Source: Rikenella microfusus (GTDB lineage Bacteria; Bacteroidota; Bacteroidia; Bacteroidales; VadinHA17). From it: a DNA stretch of 55,133 nucleotides. Each line of letters begins with the position of its first letter. Position 1 is the stretch's first letter. The stretch is from assembly GCA_020722575.1 (NCBI GenBank), contig DYKN01000010.1:1-55133 (forward strand), in the 5' to 3' direction. The position numbers and the translations under genes were made by a program. The notes beneath the pieces are model-generated. The model saw only the letters and a list, made by a program, of their open reading frames with translations, had not been told where the DNA came from and did no database searches. Below are positions 35,285 to 43,791 of this stretch, piece by piece.

Positions 35285-36007
35285 TCAGTTCAGGGCTTCA
35301 TCCTTGTTTTGACTATTTTCACTTCCAGGCTCTGTGGTGCCGGTCTCCTCGAGTATAAACCCTGTACCTCTTACTGTTCTGATATCAACACCTTTATCAT
35401 CAGAAAGATATTTCCTGAGCCTGCTTATAAAAACATCCATGCTCCTCCCCAGAAAATAATCGTCTTCACCCCAGATCTCGGTCAGGATATCTTCACGAGC
35501 CAGTACCTTGTTCTTGTTCATAATAAAATACCTCAGCAACTGAGCCTCCTTAAGAGTCAATTTTTCTTTTCTTTTGCCTGAAATAAGTTCCAGGGTGTTA
35601 AACCTGAGCACCGAATTTGAAATACGGTATTCATCGTTTACTGATGAATAAGCTCTCCTGAGTATGTTGTTAATTCTCAATAAAAGCACTTCCGGATCGA
35701 AAGGTTTTGTTATATAATCATCAGCGCCAAGTTTAAGACCTCTGACAATATCTTCTTTCAGACTTTTTGCTGTAAGAAAAATAAAAGGCATTTCAGGTGC
35801 AGCCTGCTTGATTTTTTCTGCAAGAGTAAAACCGTCCATTTCCGGCATCATCACATCGAGCACGCAGATATCCGGCTGTTCCTTATTAAAAAGTTCCCAT
35901 GCCTCCCTGCCATCGCGTGCGAGAGTAACTTCAAATCCACTTATTGTAATGTACTGTGCAAGTACATTTCCAAAATCCCTGTCATCTTCAGCTATAAGTA
36001 TTCTCAT
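35285..36007 (-). CDS. OmpR/PhoB-family response regulator
   Basis: Regulator of 240 residues. The receiver domain (1 to about 118) has the acidic pair Asp8-Asp9 after MRILIAE, phospho-acceptor Asp51 (VLDVMMPEMDG), the TAK segment and the Lys of ITKPFDPE. The winged-helix DNA-binding domain (about 130-222) has LTLKEAQLLRYF and RSMDVFISRLRKYLS. Closest named relative by eye is RprY of Bacteroides. The kinase gene lies 16 bp upstream in the same operon. The TTAAC repeats at 37478-37504 are a good candidate for its binding site. Confidence 0.9.
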   Translation of the reverse strand: MRILIAEDDRDFGNVLAQYITISGFEVTLARDGREAWELFNKEQPDICVLDVMMPEMDGFTLAEKIKQAAPEMPFIFLTAKSLKEDIVRGLKLGADDYITKPFDPEVLLLRINNILRRAYSSVNDEYRISNSVLRFNTLELISGKRKEKLTLKEAQLLRYFIMNKNKVLAREDILTEIWGEDDYFLGRSMDVFISRLRKYLSDDKGVDIRTVRGTGFILEETGTTEPGSENSQNKDEALN

Positions 36008-36023
36008 ATAAGATCTGGTTTAA

Positions 36024-37412
36024 TTATTTCGGTATTGTAACAGTAAAACAACTTCCTTCACCTAATTTGCTTGAAACTGTAACTGTACCTCCGTGAGCTT
36101 CGGCAATGCGTTTTACATAATATAAGCCAAGACCCAAACCTTTGATTTTGTGAATATTGCCGTAATTAACGCGGTAAAATTTATCAAAGATATGCTTCTG
36201 ATCCTGTTTACTGATGCCGATCCCGTTATCAGTCACAGAAATAACAATATTCTCCCTGTCAGTGTAACCATTTATTTTAACAAGAGGCTCTTTGTTGGAA
36301 TATTTCACCGCATTGGTGAGTAAATTATTTATCATGGTAGTGAAATATACAACATCAATTCTTGTTTGAGCGCCGTCAAACCTGTAATCTTCTATAATGT
36401 TAATATTATTGTTATTGGCAGTTTTAAAGCTTTCTACAATGTCGGCCATTAATTCCCTGATATCCACCTCTTTCCTGTCAAGCTGAAACTGAGATCTTTC
36501 CCACATGCTTATCTCAAATATAAGATTGATAAGCTGATTCAGGTGAACACTCTGCTTGCCAATAAGTCTGGCAATTTCATGAATTTTGGAGGGATCGGAA
36601 CTTATCTTTTCCATCTCAAGAGTTTTACCTGCAACGGTAATGGTCGAAAGAGGCGTCTTTATCTCATGTGTCATGTTGTTTATAAAATCGGTTTTCAGGT
36701 TCGAAAGTCTTCTCTCCTCCATAAGGTTATGAAATGTAATAAAAAATATTACCATAACGATAACTATACTCAAAAGGCTCATAAGAAGATAAGCCGACAT
36801 TTCATGAAGAACTATTTTCTGTTTCCCAGAAAAATCAATATAAAAATCAAAACTGATTCTGTAGTAATTATCTTCCCTGAAAAACCTGTTAACCAGTATT
36901 CTTGATTTCAATTCTTTAATGTCATTTGCCGCCGTTGCAGGTGGTCCCGGAATTATATCAGGACGGGTATAAACGTCAAACCTCTTCTCAAAATCAATAA
37001 GCTGAAGGAAATTAAGTTCAATTTTGGTTGTAAAATCACTTTCAAAACCCTGCCTGTTAAAGTAACCTTTAAGATAAGGACTTAATTCCTCAAGTTCTTT
37101 AAGAATCTTTTCCACATCATTAATAATTTCTTTCTTCAGTTGAGCAAGGGTTTCATCATCTTTTACTTTCTGAATCTCCTTAGTCATAACATCTTTTGCA
37201 TAGTCGTTCAGTAAATTCAGGGCGCTTTCAAAACCATCGGCCTGACGCATCCTTCGAAATTGCTCCATTGCTTCCTGTGAAAGCAACTTATATTTAAGAT
37301 CGAAAATTACCTCTTTATCAAACCAGATATCTTTGATAACAAATACCTGAACTGATACAAGAATAACTATTGCTGATATTCCCAGTATGAGAATTTTGCT
37401 TTTACTTTTCAT
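36024..37412 (-). CDS. Membrane sensor histidine kinase
   Basis: Kinase of 462 residues. Two helices (about 7-27 and 207-227) bound a periplasmic sensor region of about 180 residues that is mostly helical and lacks a domain I can name. The HisKA domain has phospho-acceptor His249 in MTHEIKTPLSTI; the ATPase domain has NNLLTNAVKYS (N box), DNGIGISK (G1) and GLGLGLYYVKRI (G2). There is no HAMP domain apparent. It heads a two-gene operon with the response regulator and is transcribed away from the exported protein gene at 37570. A near-consensus TAACTTTA box lies about 20 bp upstream of its ATG. Confidence 0.9.
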   Translation of the reverse strand: MKSKSKILILGISAIVILVSVQVFVIKDIWFDKEVIFDLKYKLLSQEAMEQFRRMRQADGFESALNLLNDYAKDVMTKEIQKVKDDETLAQLKKEIINDVEKILKELEELSPYLKGYFNRQGFESDFTTKIELNFLQLIDFEKRFDVYTRPDIIPGPPATAANDIKELKSRILVNRFFREDNYYRISFDFYIDFSGKQKIVLHEMSAYLLMSLLSIVIVMVIFFITFHNLMEERRLSNLKTDFINNMTHEIKTPLSTITVAGKTLEMEKISSDPSKIHEIARLIGKQSVHLNQLINLIFEISMWERSQFQLDRKEVDIRELMADIVESFKTANNNNINIIEDYRFDGAQTRIDVVYFTTMINNLLTNAVKYSNKEPLVKINGYTDRENIVISVTDNGIGISKQDQKHIFDKFYRVNYGNIHKIKGLGLGLYYVKRIAEAHGGTVTVSSKLGEGSCFTVTIPK

Positions 37413-37431
37413 AAATATATTTAATCCGATA

Positions 37432-37439
37432 TAAAGTTA
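37432..37439 (-). promoter_or_regulatory. Near-consensus -7 box for the kinase-regulator operon
   Basis: Minus-strand TAACTTTA differs from TAnnTTTG at the last base; it ends 20 bp before the kinase ATG. Confidence 0.35.
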
Positions 37440-37477
37440 TATAATTTTAATTTTGCTAAGATTGTCTGGCTGAAAGA

Positions 37478-37504
37478 TTAACCTGATGTTAACCTTACAT
37501 TAAC
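37478..37504 (+). promoter_or_regulatory. Three TTAAC direct repeats with 11-bp spacing (likely response-regulator site)
   Basis: TTAAC occurs at 37478, 37489 and 37500, exactly one helical turn apart, in the divergent gap between the kinase-regulator operon and the exported-protein gene. OmpR/PhoB-family dimers bind 11-bp-spaced direct repeats, and TTAAC-like half sites are known for PhoP of Bacillus. The third copy overlaps the expected -33 region of the rightward promoter, the placement expected for activation. Confidence 0.6.
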
Positions 37505-37526
37505 AAAATGCGGCACTTGTTATGTA

Positions 37527-37534
37527 TATCTTTA
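37527..37534 (+). promoter_or_regulatory. Near-consensus -7 box for the exported-protein gene
   Basis: TATCTTTA differs from TAnnTTTG only at the last base. It lies 23 bp after the last TTAAC repeat and 35 bp before the chosen ATG, and rules against the ATG at 37522. Confidence 0.4.
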
Positions 37535-37569
37535 CAATGAAAAGTAATAATAAACATTCAGGGGGTGTC

Positions 37570-38253
37570 ATGAAAACAAAAATATTTTTTCTGATAATCT
37601 CACTTCTGACAGCAGGTTTTGTAACGAACGGTTTGGCCGGGCAGGAAAAGACTCTGACGCAGAAGGAGAAAGAACTCCAGCAGGCAATTGAAATGCAAAA
37701 GAAATTAATGCAGGAGAAGGCAAAAGCAATTGAAGAGGCAGCCGGTGATATTCAGGTTGTAATTTCTGATGAAAGGAAGGAATACGAAAGTCAGGAAGGT
37801 CAGATTGATCCTATGAGAAGGACAAGGCCATCTGGCTTTAGCGGCCGTGAATCATTTGACGGTTCGGTTTTCTATATTCCTGGAAACGTTCCGGGAAGTT
37901 TTGGTTATTTCCGGGGTGGCGGCGATAGCGAGAGAACCTCTCTCGATTTTTCCAGAAGCCTTAAAGAATCTTCAGTAAATCAGCAGATACCATTTACTGT
38001 GGAAAATAATGTTAAAAATGTAGTTATGAACATCATTGGCGATTGTAAATCGGGCGAGATAAAGATAAATATCTTAATGCCAGGAGGTAAAACATATTCC
38101 GACGTTGTAATTGATGAGTCGGGAGACCTTAACTGGAGAAAATCATTCACGATATCGGAGGAAGAAAACCGCGATAAAAGAGGAGAATGGACTTTTAAGA
38201 TTGAAACATTAAAAGCTACCGGATATTTGAGAATTTTTATACAGGCCTATTAA
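37570..38253 (+). CDS. Exported protein of unknown function, probable two-component target
   Basis: Protein of 227 residues I do not recognise. A signal peptide (1-24, ending GLAGQ) is followed by a charged, Gln/Glu/Lys-rich helix (about 26-62) likely to form a coiled coil, a Gly/Arg/Ser-rich segment (about 80-125), and a C-terminal beta domain (about 135-227) with a NVVMNIIGDCKSGEI strand pair. It is probably periplasmic. Upstream ATGs at 37522 and 37537 exist, but the predicted transcription start falls after both. Divergence from the kinase-regulator operon and the shared TTAAC repeats suggest it is controlled by that system. A terminator follows. Confidence 0.65.
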   Translation: MKTKIFFLIISLLTAGFVTNGLAGQEKTLTQKEKELQQAIEMQKKLMQEKAKAIEEAAGDIQVVISDERKEYESQEGQIDPMRRTRPSGFSGRESFDGSVFYIPGNVPGSFGYFRGGGDSERTSLDFSRSLKESSVNQQIPFTVENNVKNVVMNIIGDCKSGEIKINILMPGGKTYSDVVIDESGDLNWRKSFTISEEENRDKRGEWTFKIETLKATGYLRIFIQAY

Positions 38254-38385
38254 TAAGGTTTTTTGTTATAAGTTCATCATTAGTCAGGATTTTAGTATAA
38301 AAATGAGGCTTATAGTTGTATTGGATGACAGGTTGTGTTTTGATGTGTATATTTTTGATAATTAGACTATTTGAATTATGAAGTT

Positions 38386-38426
38386 ACTCCCTCCTTATTA
38401 ATTAAAAGGAGGGAGTTGATTTTTTA
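38386..38426. terminator. Terminator between the exported protein and M14 genes
   Basis: A perfect 11-bp stem, ACTCCCTCCTT with AAGGAGGGAGT, and a 9-nt AT loop, followed by TGATTTTTT. It can serve the plus-strand gene and possibly the converging M14 genes. Confidence 0.85.
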
Positions 38427-38452
38427 TAGAGAATTAAGTAATCTTCAAAATT

Positions 38453-40240
38453 TTATTTTGACCGGGCCGAGGCTGTTCCTCCTTTTACGCTTTCAACTCT
38501 TACCGTATATTTATCGCCACCTTTAACGATCCATTTTACTTTGACTGTATTACTGTTTCCGGCTCCTGTGGAAAAACTCCGTCCGCTTCCGAACCCTGAG
38601 GTACCGCCACCAAGATAGCCGGTTATGTTTGGAATCTCAAGTCTGGCAGGATTTTTTTTCTGTTCCCGGTTGATATTCATATCCTCATTTTCCACAATCA
38701 TCCCTGCCAGTACACTACCTGCTCCCTCAATGTAAACATAATCGGGAGGGTCAATTTTATATCTCAGATTGCTGGCTGAATGAGTTGGTATCATCCTCTT
38801 GTTTTCAATGGTAGCAGAAACCTCCTTAAGGCCTCCTTCGAGGTTTTTAACGGATACGTTTTTTACCTCCAGCTTTGGCAATTGCCATGCATTATATATG
38901 CAGAATGCTGCATTTCGATGGGCATCGGTCTCAATCATAAAACCAGGATGAAGCCTTCCGAAGTTTTTACTGAACCCGCCTATTTCTATTTCACCATAAA
39001 CCGGATGATTGTATTTTTGCCAGGGGATAAATGCATCTTCAAAAAGCAGAAGGCGGTCGAACTCATACTGATCGGTATTTGCAGTATCGTAATACATAAG
39101 ATATGATGTCCAGAGTTCGTTGGAGAATACGAAACAACCCATTGCTCCGTGCATCCAGTCTAACTCTCCTCCATAAACAGTATAAAGGTCTTTCCAGATA
39201 GTTGTAAGTTTATATCCGGGAATAATTTTTTCACCTGTTTTACCGAGTGCATCGATAACCGCATCGTCGGCCCGGCTGTATAATTCTGCTCCTCCACCCT
39301 GGATTGAAGGTCCCCTCAAAATCATTCCTCCAAAGTTATGGAATGATTGTGAACCTGCAATGTTTGGGTGTTTCAGAAGAAAATCGCGTACTGCCTGGTT
39401 TTCAGGAAATGTGAAAGGATATTTATCAGCGCCGCTTTGAATATAGTTTGGTTCCCAGTTGAAACCCCAGTCACGATTTCCGTCATAACCTCCAGGGCCA
39501 TCTTCATTCAACAGACCATCACCGTCGTTGTCAATACCTTCCTGTCCGAGCAGTTCATATTCACTTTTCTGCCCGGGTTCAACCCGTATCATCCTGCGGT
39601 TATCTTCTGGATCGATAATATAATTTCCCTCAGGATTTTTTCTCCGCATCTGACTGATTTCTTTATCGCCGTTAAGGTCGTCAGCACCATCTTCATCATA
39701 AAGACCATCACGGTCATTATCTCTGGGTGCTAGCCCCGAGCGGGGTGGTACACCTGCTGAGGTGAAATATTCCCTTCCGTCAGGATTGATTGTCGGTGCA
39801 ATGTAAAATGTTCGATCGGCAAGTAATTCTTTAATGAATTTATTGGAGTTGTACATTTCACAAAGGTACCATGCGGTGTAGAGGGCCATTTCTGCACCCT
39901 GCAGCTCAATGGAATGTATGTTACCATCAATCCAGTAACCGGGTTTTTTATCGGGGTCACCGGCCTTTTTATCGGAGATGGTCATGACCAGTATGTCGCG
40001 TCCCTGATAAGATTTGCCAATAACCTCCAGCGACACCAGATCGGGATAAGCCTTCGCCAGCTTGTTGCACAGATCAATAATGCCTGCATTTGTGTAATAC
40101 TTATTCCACGATGCCTGTACCCTCGGATTTGGGGGTGAACCTGCAGCCCTGAAAAAGAGTTCGGGAGTCTGTGCATTCGTAATAGCTGCCGAGAAAAGAA
40201 TAAATATAATTGTATTTATGGTTCTTCTGATAGTATTCAT
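38453..40240 (-). CDS. M14-family zinc carboxypeptidase, secreted
   Basis: Protein of 595 residues with a signal peptide (about 1-23). The M14 domain (about 45-420) keeps the metal ligands His109 and Glu112 (NIHSIELQGAE), the third ligand His301 (SFHNFGG) and the catalytic-type Glu375 (FSNELW). An insertion at about 170-260 has two Asp-rich loops (NDRDGLYDEDGADD, DNDGDGLLNEDG), like calcium-binding dockerin or EF-hand loops. The C-terminus (about 440-595) looks like a beta domain ending in a Gly/Ser-rich tail. It probably removes C-terminal residues or cleaves peptides outside the cytoplasm. It follows the related gene by 21 bp. Confidence 0.85.
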   Translation of the reverse strand: MNTIRRTINTIIFILFSAAITNAQTPELFFRAAGSPPNPRVQASWNKYYTNAGIIDLCNKLAKAYPDLVSLEVIGKSYQGRDILVMTISDKKAGDPDKKPGYWIDGNIHSIELQGAEMALYTAWYLCEMYNSNKFIKELLADRTFYIAPTINPDGREYFTSAGVPPRSGLAPRDNDRDGLYDEDGADDLNGDKEISQMRRKNPEGNYIIDPEDNRRMIRVEPGQKSEYELLGQEGIDNDGDGLLNEDGPGGYDGNRDWGFNWEPNYIQSGADKYPFTFPENQAVRDFLLKHPNIAGSQSFHNFGGMILRGPSIQGGGAELYSRADDAVIDALGKTGEKIIPGYKLTTIWKDLYTVYGGELDWMHGAMGCFVFSNELWTSYLMYYDTANTDQYEFDRLLLFEDAFIPWQKYNHPVYGEIEIGGFSKNFGRLHPGFMIETDAHRNAAFCIYNAWQLPKLEVKNVSVKNLEGGLKEVSATIENKRMIPTHSASNLRYKIDPPDYVYIEGAGSVLAGMIVENEDMNINREQKKNPARLEIPNITGYLGGGTSGFGSGRSFSTGAGNSNTVKVKWIVKGGDKYTVRVESVKGGTASARSK

Positions 40241-40261
40241 GGTTTTATAAATATTAAAGTT

Positions 40262-41941
40262 TTACTTCAGATCCAGTGTGGTAGTGATAGTGCCGGTATT
40301 AAGTGCTCCTGCAGTTATATTTATCTTTCCTTTACCAGATATAAGCCAGCTGAATTCGACAGTGCCATTTCCTTCAAGCCGATGGATTCGTTGTACTTTT
40401 TGACCGCTCAGGAGTACCTGTCCTTTTGAAGACTCAAGCGAGATACGCATAATTCGTGTCCAGATGTTATTATTACCAACTTCGGCACAGGTTGCAAATA
40501 ACCCTTTGTTGTGAACTTTGAGTGAAACCCTGAAAATATCATTCCCCGGAGTCTCTATTCTGGTGTCGGTAAATTCAAGTTCAGGATGCATTCCGGCGAC
40601 AGCAATGATGAACCTGTAGTTTTTGGTGATAAATTCCTCTGCCACGGTTGATGGAGGAACTGTCATCGCAAAAGGTTTGATGCCTCCAACTTCAACCTTT
40701 TTCCCCTGAAAGTCAGGATGTTTTATTTCTATCCATGGCACAAAGACATCACTGAGCTTGTTTTCATCAGCATATTTAAGAAATGAAACCTCTGTATTTT
40801 TGCCTCTTTCTGAAGGGAACCACCAACCGGGCGTTGAAAAGGAATAACGACCGTAATGGTAATATACCCAGTCAGCAAAATTGCCGGGCGTGGTTTTAAC
40901 AGGAGGAGATCCCTTAAGACCCGTTATTTCCTGAAATTTTTCTGAAACAAGCCTGATAACAGTCTCATCGCTTCTTAAAACAGATGTTATACGTCTGTCA
41001 CCTGTAGCAATCTGACGTCCGGCCTCGGATGTTTCCTGCTGCGACTGCCGGGCAAAGCCCTGTGCTGGCCTTTCTCCTCCTCCTGAATTAGCAGGAGTTA
41101 GATTATGCTGTGGACCAAAGCAGATAACAGCAAAAATATTGAAATGATCGTAGAGAAAATCGGCAACGGCTTTACTTTCAGGTTCAGAAACAGCATGAAG
41201 ACCGGCATCTTTTCCGTATTCTTCATAGTTATAGGTAAAGTTGCGATTAAAATCAACTCCTCCAGGGCCATCTTCGTTGAAAAGCTCATCATCGTCATTG
41301 TTGGTACCTTCAGTATAAACCATGTATTTTCCTGTCTGACCCTTTGAAAGATCAGCTTCAATTAAAACTCTTGAATCATCGGGACTCTCAATAAATTTTC
41401 CTGTCGGGTCGGTGATACGTATCTGCGTGATCAAGCCATCTCCGTTCAGGTCTTCAAACGGATCTTCATCAGTAAGAAAATCTCTGTCACTGTCTGTTTT
41501 ATTCCCGTTTACAGTTCTTTCATACTTCAGTTTTGAAAAATATTGTGCTGACGCATCCGGATTAACATCAGGGAATACATAAAATGTTACTTTTTTGAGG
41601 AGATCCATTATTTCGTCTTTTGACGATTCTCTGAGGATGTTCTCGGCAAAACCAAGAGCGAGATGACGGGTAAAAGGCATTGTTCCATCAATACCTCCGC
41701 ATATTGCAATTCCCGGCCTGTCATCTTTTGCATCTGTACCAATAGTAATAATTATCAAGTCATTGCCCGACGGTGTTACGTCAATTTTCCTTGAAGTACA
41801 AAGCGACGGATAATCTTTGGCCAGTTTTTCAGCCTTCTGAATCAGCGACCGGTTATCTGTGATCTGTGCCGCTGAATCAATAATACTGCAATTTAAAATG
41901 CAGAAAAGGATAAATGGAAAAAATTTGCAGCAGATTTTCAT
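40262..41941 (-). CDS. Degenerate M14-family protein (predicted inactive)
   Basis: Protein of 559 residues with a signal peptide (about 1-25), aligned by eye with the downstream M14 enzyme over most of its length, including the Asp-rich calcium-type insertion (SDRDFLTDEDPFEDLNGDG, NDDDELFNEDGPGG). The metal and catalytic residues are lost: the HxxE segment reads IDGTMPF, with Asp85 for His and Met88 for Glu, Gly276 replaces the third His, and the FSNELW glutamate is not kept (FSTPGW). It may be a regulatory or binding paralogue. The surrounding fold and reading frame are intact, so it is not a pseudogene. The pair is likely one operon. Confidence 0.78.
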   Translation of the reverse strand: MKICCKFFPFILFCILNCSIIDSAAQITDNRSLIQKAEKLAKDYPSLCTSRKIDVTPSGNDLIIITIGTDAKDDRPGIAICGGIDGTMPFTRHLALGFAENILRESSKDEIMDLLKKVTFYVFPDVNPDASAQYFSKLKYERTVNGNKTDSDRDFLTDEDPFEDLNGDGLITQIRITDPTGKFIESPDDSRVLIEADLSKGQTGKYMVYTEGTNNDDDELFNEDGPGGVDFNRNFTYNYEEYGKDAGLHAVSEPESKAVADFLYDHFNIFAVICFGPQHNLTPANSGGGERPAQGFARQSQQETSEAGRQIATGDRRITSVLRSDETVIRLVSEKFQEITGLKGSPPVKTTPGNFADWVYYHYGRYSFSTPGWWFPSERGKNTEVSFLKYADENKLSDVFVPWIEIKHPDFQGKKVEVGGIKPFAMTVPPSTVAEEFITKNYRFIIAVAGMHPELEFTDTRIETPGNDIFRVSLKVHNKGLFATCAEVGNNNIWTRIMRISLESSKGQVLLSGQKVQRIHRLEGNGTVEFSWLISGKGKINITAGALNTGTITTTLDLK

Positions 41942-42309
41942 GTGTAATTAATATTGTAATCCGTTAAATATTTGTTTATTATTTTTTCATTTTTTATTCA
42001 ATCACCCTGCATCTCAATTTTGCCAGCAGTTAATTCATTTGCGCAATATTTTCGTCGGCGTAAAACCAGCGATATCTTCTCTATGCGATGGCAGAGGCAT
42101 GAGCCAGAATTCTTCCATTACTGGGAAATAATAAATGGAGTAAAAACAAAACCGCTAAATGCTTCTCAATGATTCCCATCGTTGCTATGGATTGTTAAAT
42201 AATTTAGTTTTTATAATTTATTGCGAGATAAAATTACTGCTTAAAATTTTTATTAAGATTTCGTGATGCTTATAAATATTAATTTTTAATATTTTTTAAC
42301 ATTATCAAA
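41942..42309. other. Long intergenic region without a recognised gene
   Basis: A 368-bp gap between two minus-strand genes. Both ends are AT-rich; the centre (about 42000-42180) is more balanced and holds a 27-codon minus-strand frame with protein-like composition but no similarity I know. No hairpin terminator, tRNA or repeat was found. Confidence 0.4.
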
Positions 42310-42804
42310 TTATTTTGGGATATTTCCTGCCGGAGGTCGTTTCTTGAATGATTTTTTCTCTGTAATGTCATAAAGAGGGTCCCAGAGGTTGTTAATAACG
42401 AATTCCCCGGTATTGTTGTTGAAAAAACCAAGTACATGGTGTGGAGATATTCTGTAAACCAGTTCATCATTTTCGTTGTGATATGGTTTTTCGATGCTTA
42501 AAATTTCTTCAACAGAAATGTCGAGCATATTTGAAAGTTTTGTGTATCGGTCATAAATTTCTTTCGGAATTGCTATAACAATAGTGTAAATACCATATTC
42601 TTTCCGCTGAAAAAGAAAATAAATAATTTCGATAGGTTCATTCGGATTTACCCTGTCGGTTGAATAGGGGAGCTGGCTTTCAAAGCGAAAACCTTCCTTC
42701 ATTATCTTCACTGCAGTTTGAAGATCTCTTGTATTGTGCAGGAAAAGATAGCAGAAATCATATTCCTTCAGGATTTCTGCAAGTATTTCCCCTTTGTTTT
42801 TCAT
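42310..42804 (-). CDS. Hypothetical protein
   Basis: Protein of 164 residues that I do not recognise. It has no signal peptide. The sequence alternates helices and strands (ILAEILKEYDFCYLFLHN, PIEIIYFLFQRKEYGIY, TIVIAIPKEIYDRY) and ends in a basic, Pro-containing tail. Its size and pattern fit a small cytosolic alpha/beta protein. ATG 42804 is used; the frame extends to a TTG at 42840. It is divergent from the zinc importer operon by 120 bp, but a functional link is not shown by the sequence. Confidence 0.6.
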   Translation of the reverse strand: MKNKGEILAEILKEYDFCYLFLHNTRDLQTAVKIMKEGFRFESQLPYSTDRVNPNEPIEIIYFLFQRKEYGIYTIVIAIPKEIYDRYTKLSNMLDISVEEILSIEKPYHNENDELVYRISPHHVLGFFNNNTGEFVINNLWDPLYDITEKKSFKKRPPAGNIPK

Positions 42805-42896
42805 TAACCGGCGATCTGCTGTTAAAATAAAATAAATCAAAAATAAATTATATTATTTTATTTGCAATGATTAAACTTTTTTTGGTTTTAACCTGT

Positions 42897-42904
42897 TAAA
42901 TTTG
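42897..42904 (+). promoter_or_regulatory. Putative -7 box for the znu operon
   Basis: TAAATTTG fits TAnnTTTG, 20 bp before the znuA ATG. No clear Zur palindrome was found beside it. Confidence 0.45.
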
Positions 42905-42924
42905 TACTCTTTAAATTTTTGAAA

Positions 42925-43791
42925 ATGGTCAGAAAGGCATCAATAATAATAGTAGTTTTGCTTTTGTTTTCATGTGTTTCGCATCGCAATAAATCCGAAG
43001 GTGATGTGATAACAGTAAGCATAGCTCCTTTTGGATTCTTTGTTGAAGCAATTGCAGACGGGGATTTTACTGTAAATGTTATGGTACCTGCAGGTTCTGA
43101 TCCACACATGTATGAACCATCTCCAGGGCAGGTTTCGGGGCTGCGTAAATCAAGGGCCTATATAAGTAATAAATATCTTGACTTTGAGATTACCTGGCTC
43201 GATAGATTTTTTTCCGTCAATCCTGCTATGATGAGACTGAATCTTGCCGATAGTATTGATCTCTTGAGCAGAGATGATGAACATTCAGCAGCCGATCCAC
43301 ATTTCTGGCTTTCTCCCGTAGAAGCTTTGAAGATAGCAGAAATGACAAAAAACATGCTATGCAGGCTAAATCCTGATAGCTGTGTAAAATATTCCACTAA
43401 TTACACTATACTTGCTGATTCAATTAAAAAAATTCATCATAGGGCAGAGGAGTTGTTTAAACCGTTCGAAGGTAAACCGGTAATTGTATTTCATCATACT
43501 CTTGGTTACTTTGCCAGAGATTATAATTTGAATCAGATTTCCATCGAGCAGGAAGGTAAGGAACCCTCCCCTTCATGGCTTAAGCATGTGATTAACGTAA
43601 TAAAGGAAAATGGCATTAAGGCAATAATTGTCCAGAAGGAATTTGATACCCGCAGTGCGGAAGTCATTGCCTCCGAAACAGGTGCTGAATTAAAATATAT
43701 TGAGACTTTATCAGCTGATTGGTTTGGTTCTGTAAACGAAATTATTGATGTAGTTTACAATAGTTTTAATATTCCTGGAGAAAATAAATAA
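42925..43791 (+). CDS. znuA: Zinc ABC transporter substrate-binding lipoprotein
   Basis: Cluster A-I (TroA/ZnuA family) binding protein of 288 residues. The signal sequence ends in LLFSC, lipidated Cys17. Likely metal ligands are His61 (GSDPHMYEPSP), His126 (DPHFWLSP), His190 or His191 (VFHHTLGYF) and Glu239 (VQKEFDTRSAE). The His-rich loop of many ZnuA proteins is absent. It captures Zn2+ (manganese is the alternative for this family) for the downstream permease. Start: ATG 42925, since the in-frame TTG two codons earlier adds nothing. The stop overlaps znuC by one base (TAATG). Confidence 0.86.
   Translation: MVRKASIIIVVLLLFSCVSHRNKSEGDVITVSIAPFGFFVEAIADGDFTVNVMVPAGSDPHMYEPSPGQVSGLRKSRAYISNKYLDFEITWLDRFFSVNPAMMRLNLADSIDLLSRDDEHSAADPHFWLSPVEALKIAEMTKNMLCRLNPDSCVKYSTNYTILADSIKKIHHRAEELFKPFEGKPVIVFHHTLGYFARDYNLNQISIEQEGKEPSPSWLKHVINVIKENGIKAIIVQKEFDTRSAEVIASETGAELKYIETLSADWFGSVNEIIDVVYNSFNIPGENK

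Noticed and set aside
39460..39740. Dockerin domain and cellulosome-type assembly
   Set aside because: The Asp-rich loops lie inside the M14 domain rather than as a terminal duplicated dockerin module, and no cohesin is present.
40262..41941. Pseudogene call for the degenerate M14 gene
   Set aside because: The frame is intact over 559 codons, the signal peptide and insertion are kept, and only active-site positions differ.
42030..42115. 27-codon minus-strand frame in the long gap
   Set aside because: Protein-like composition only; too short and without any supporting signal.
42841..42924. Zur operator before znuA
   Set aside because: No convincing inverted repeat could be found in the gap.
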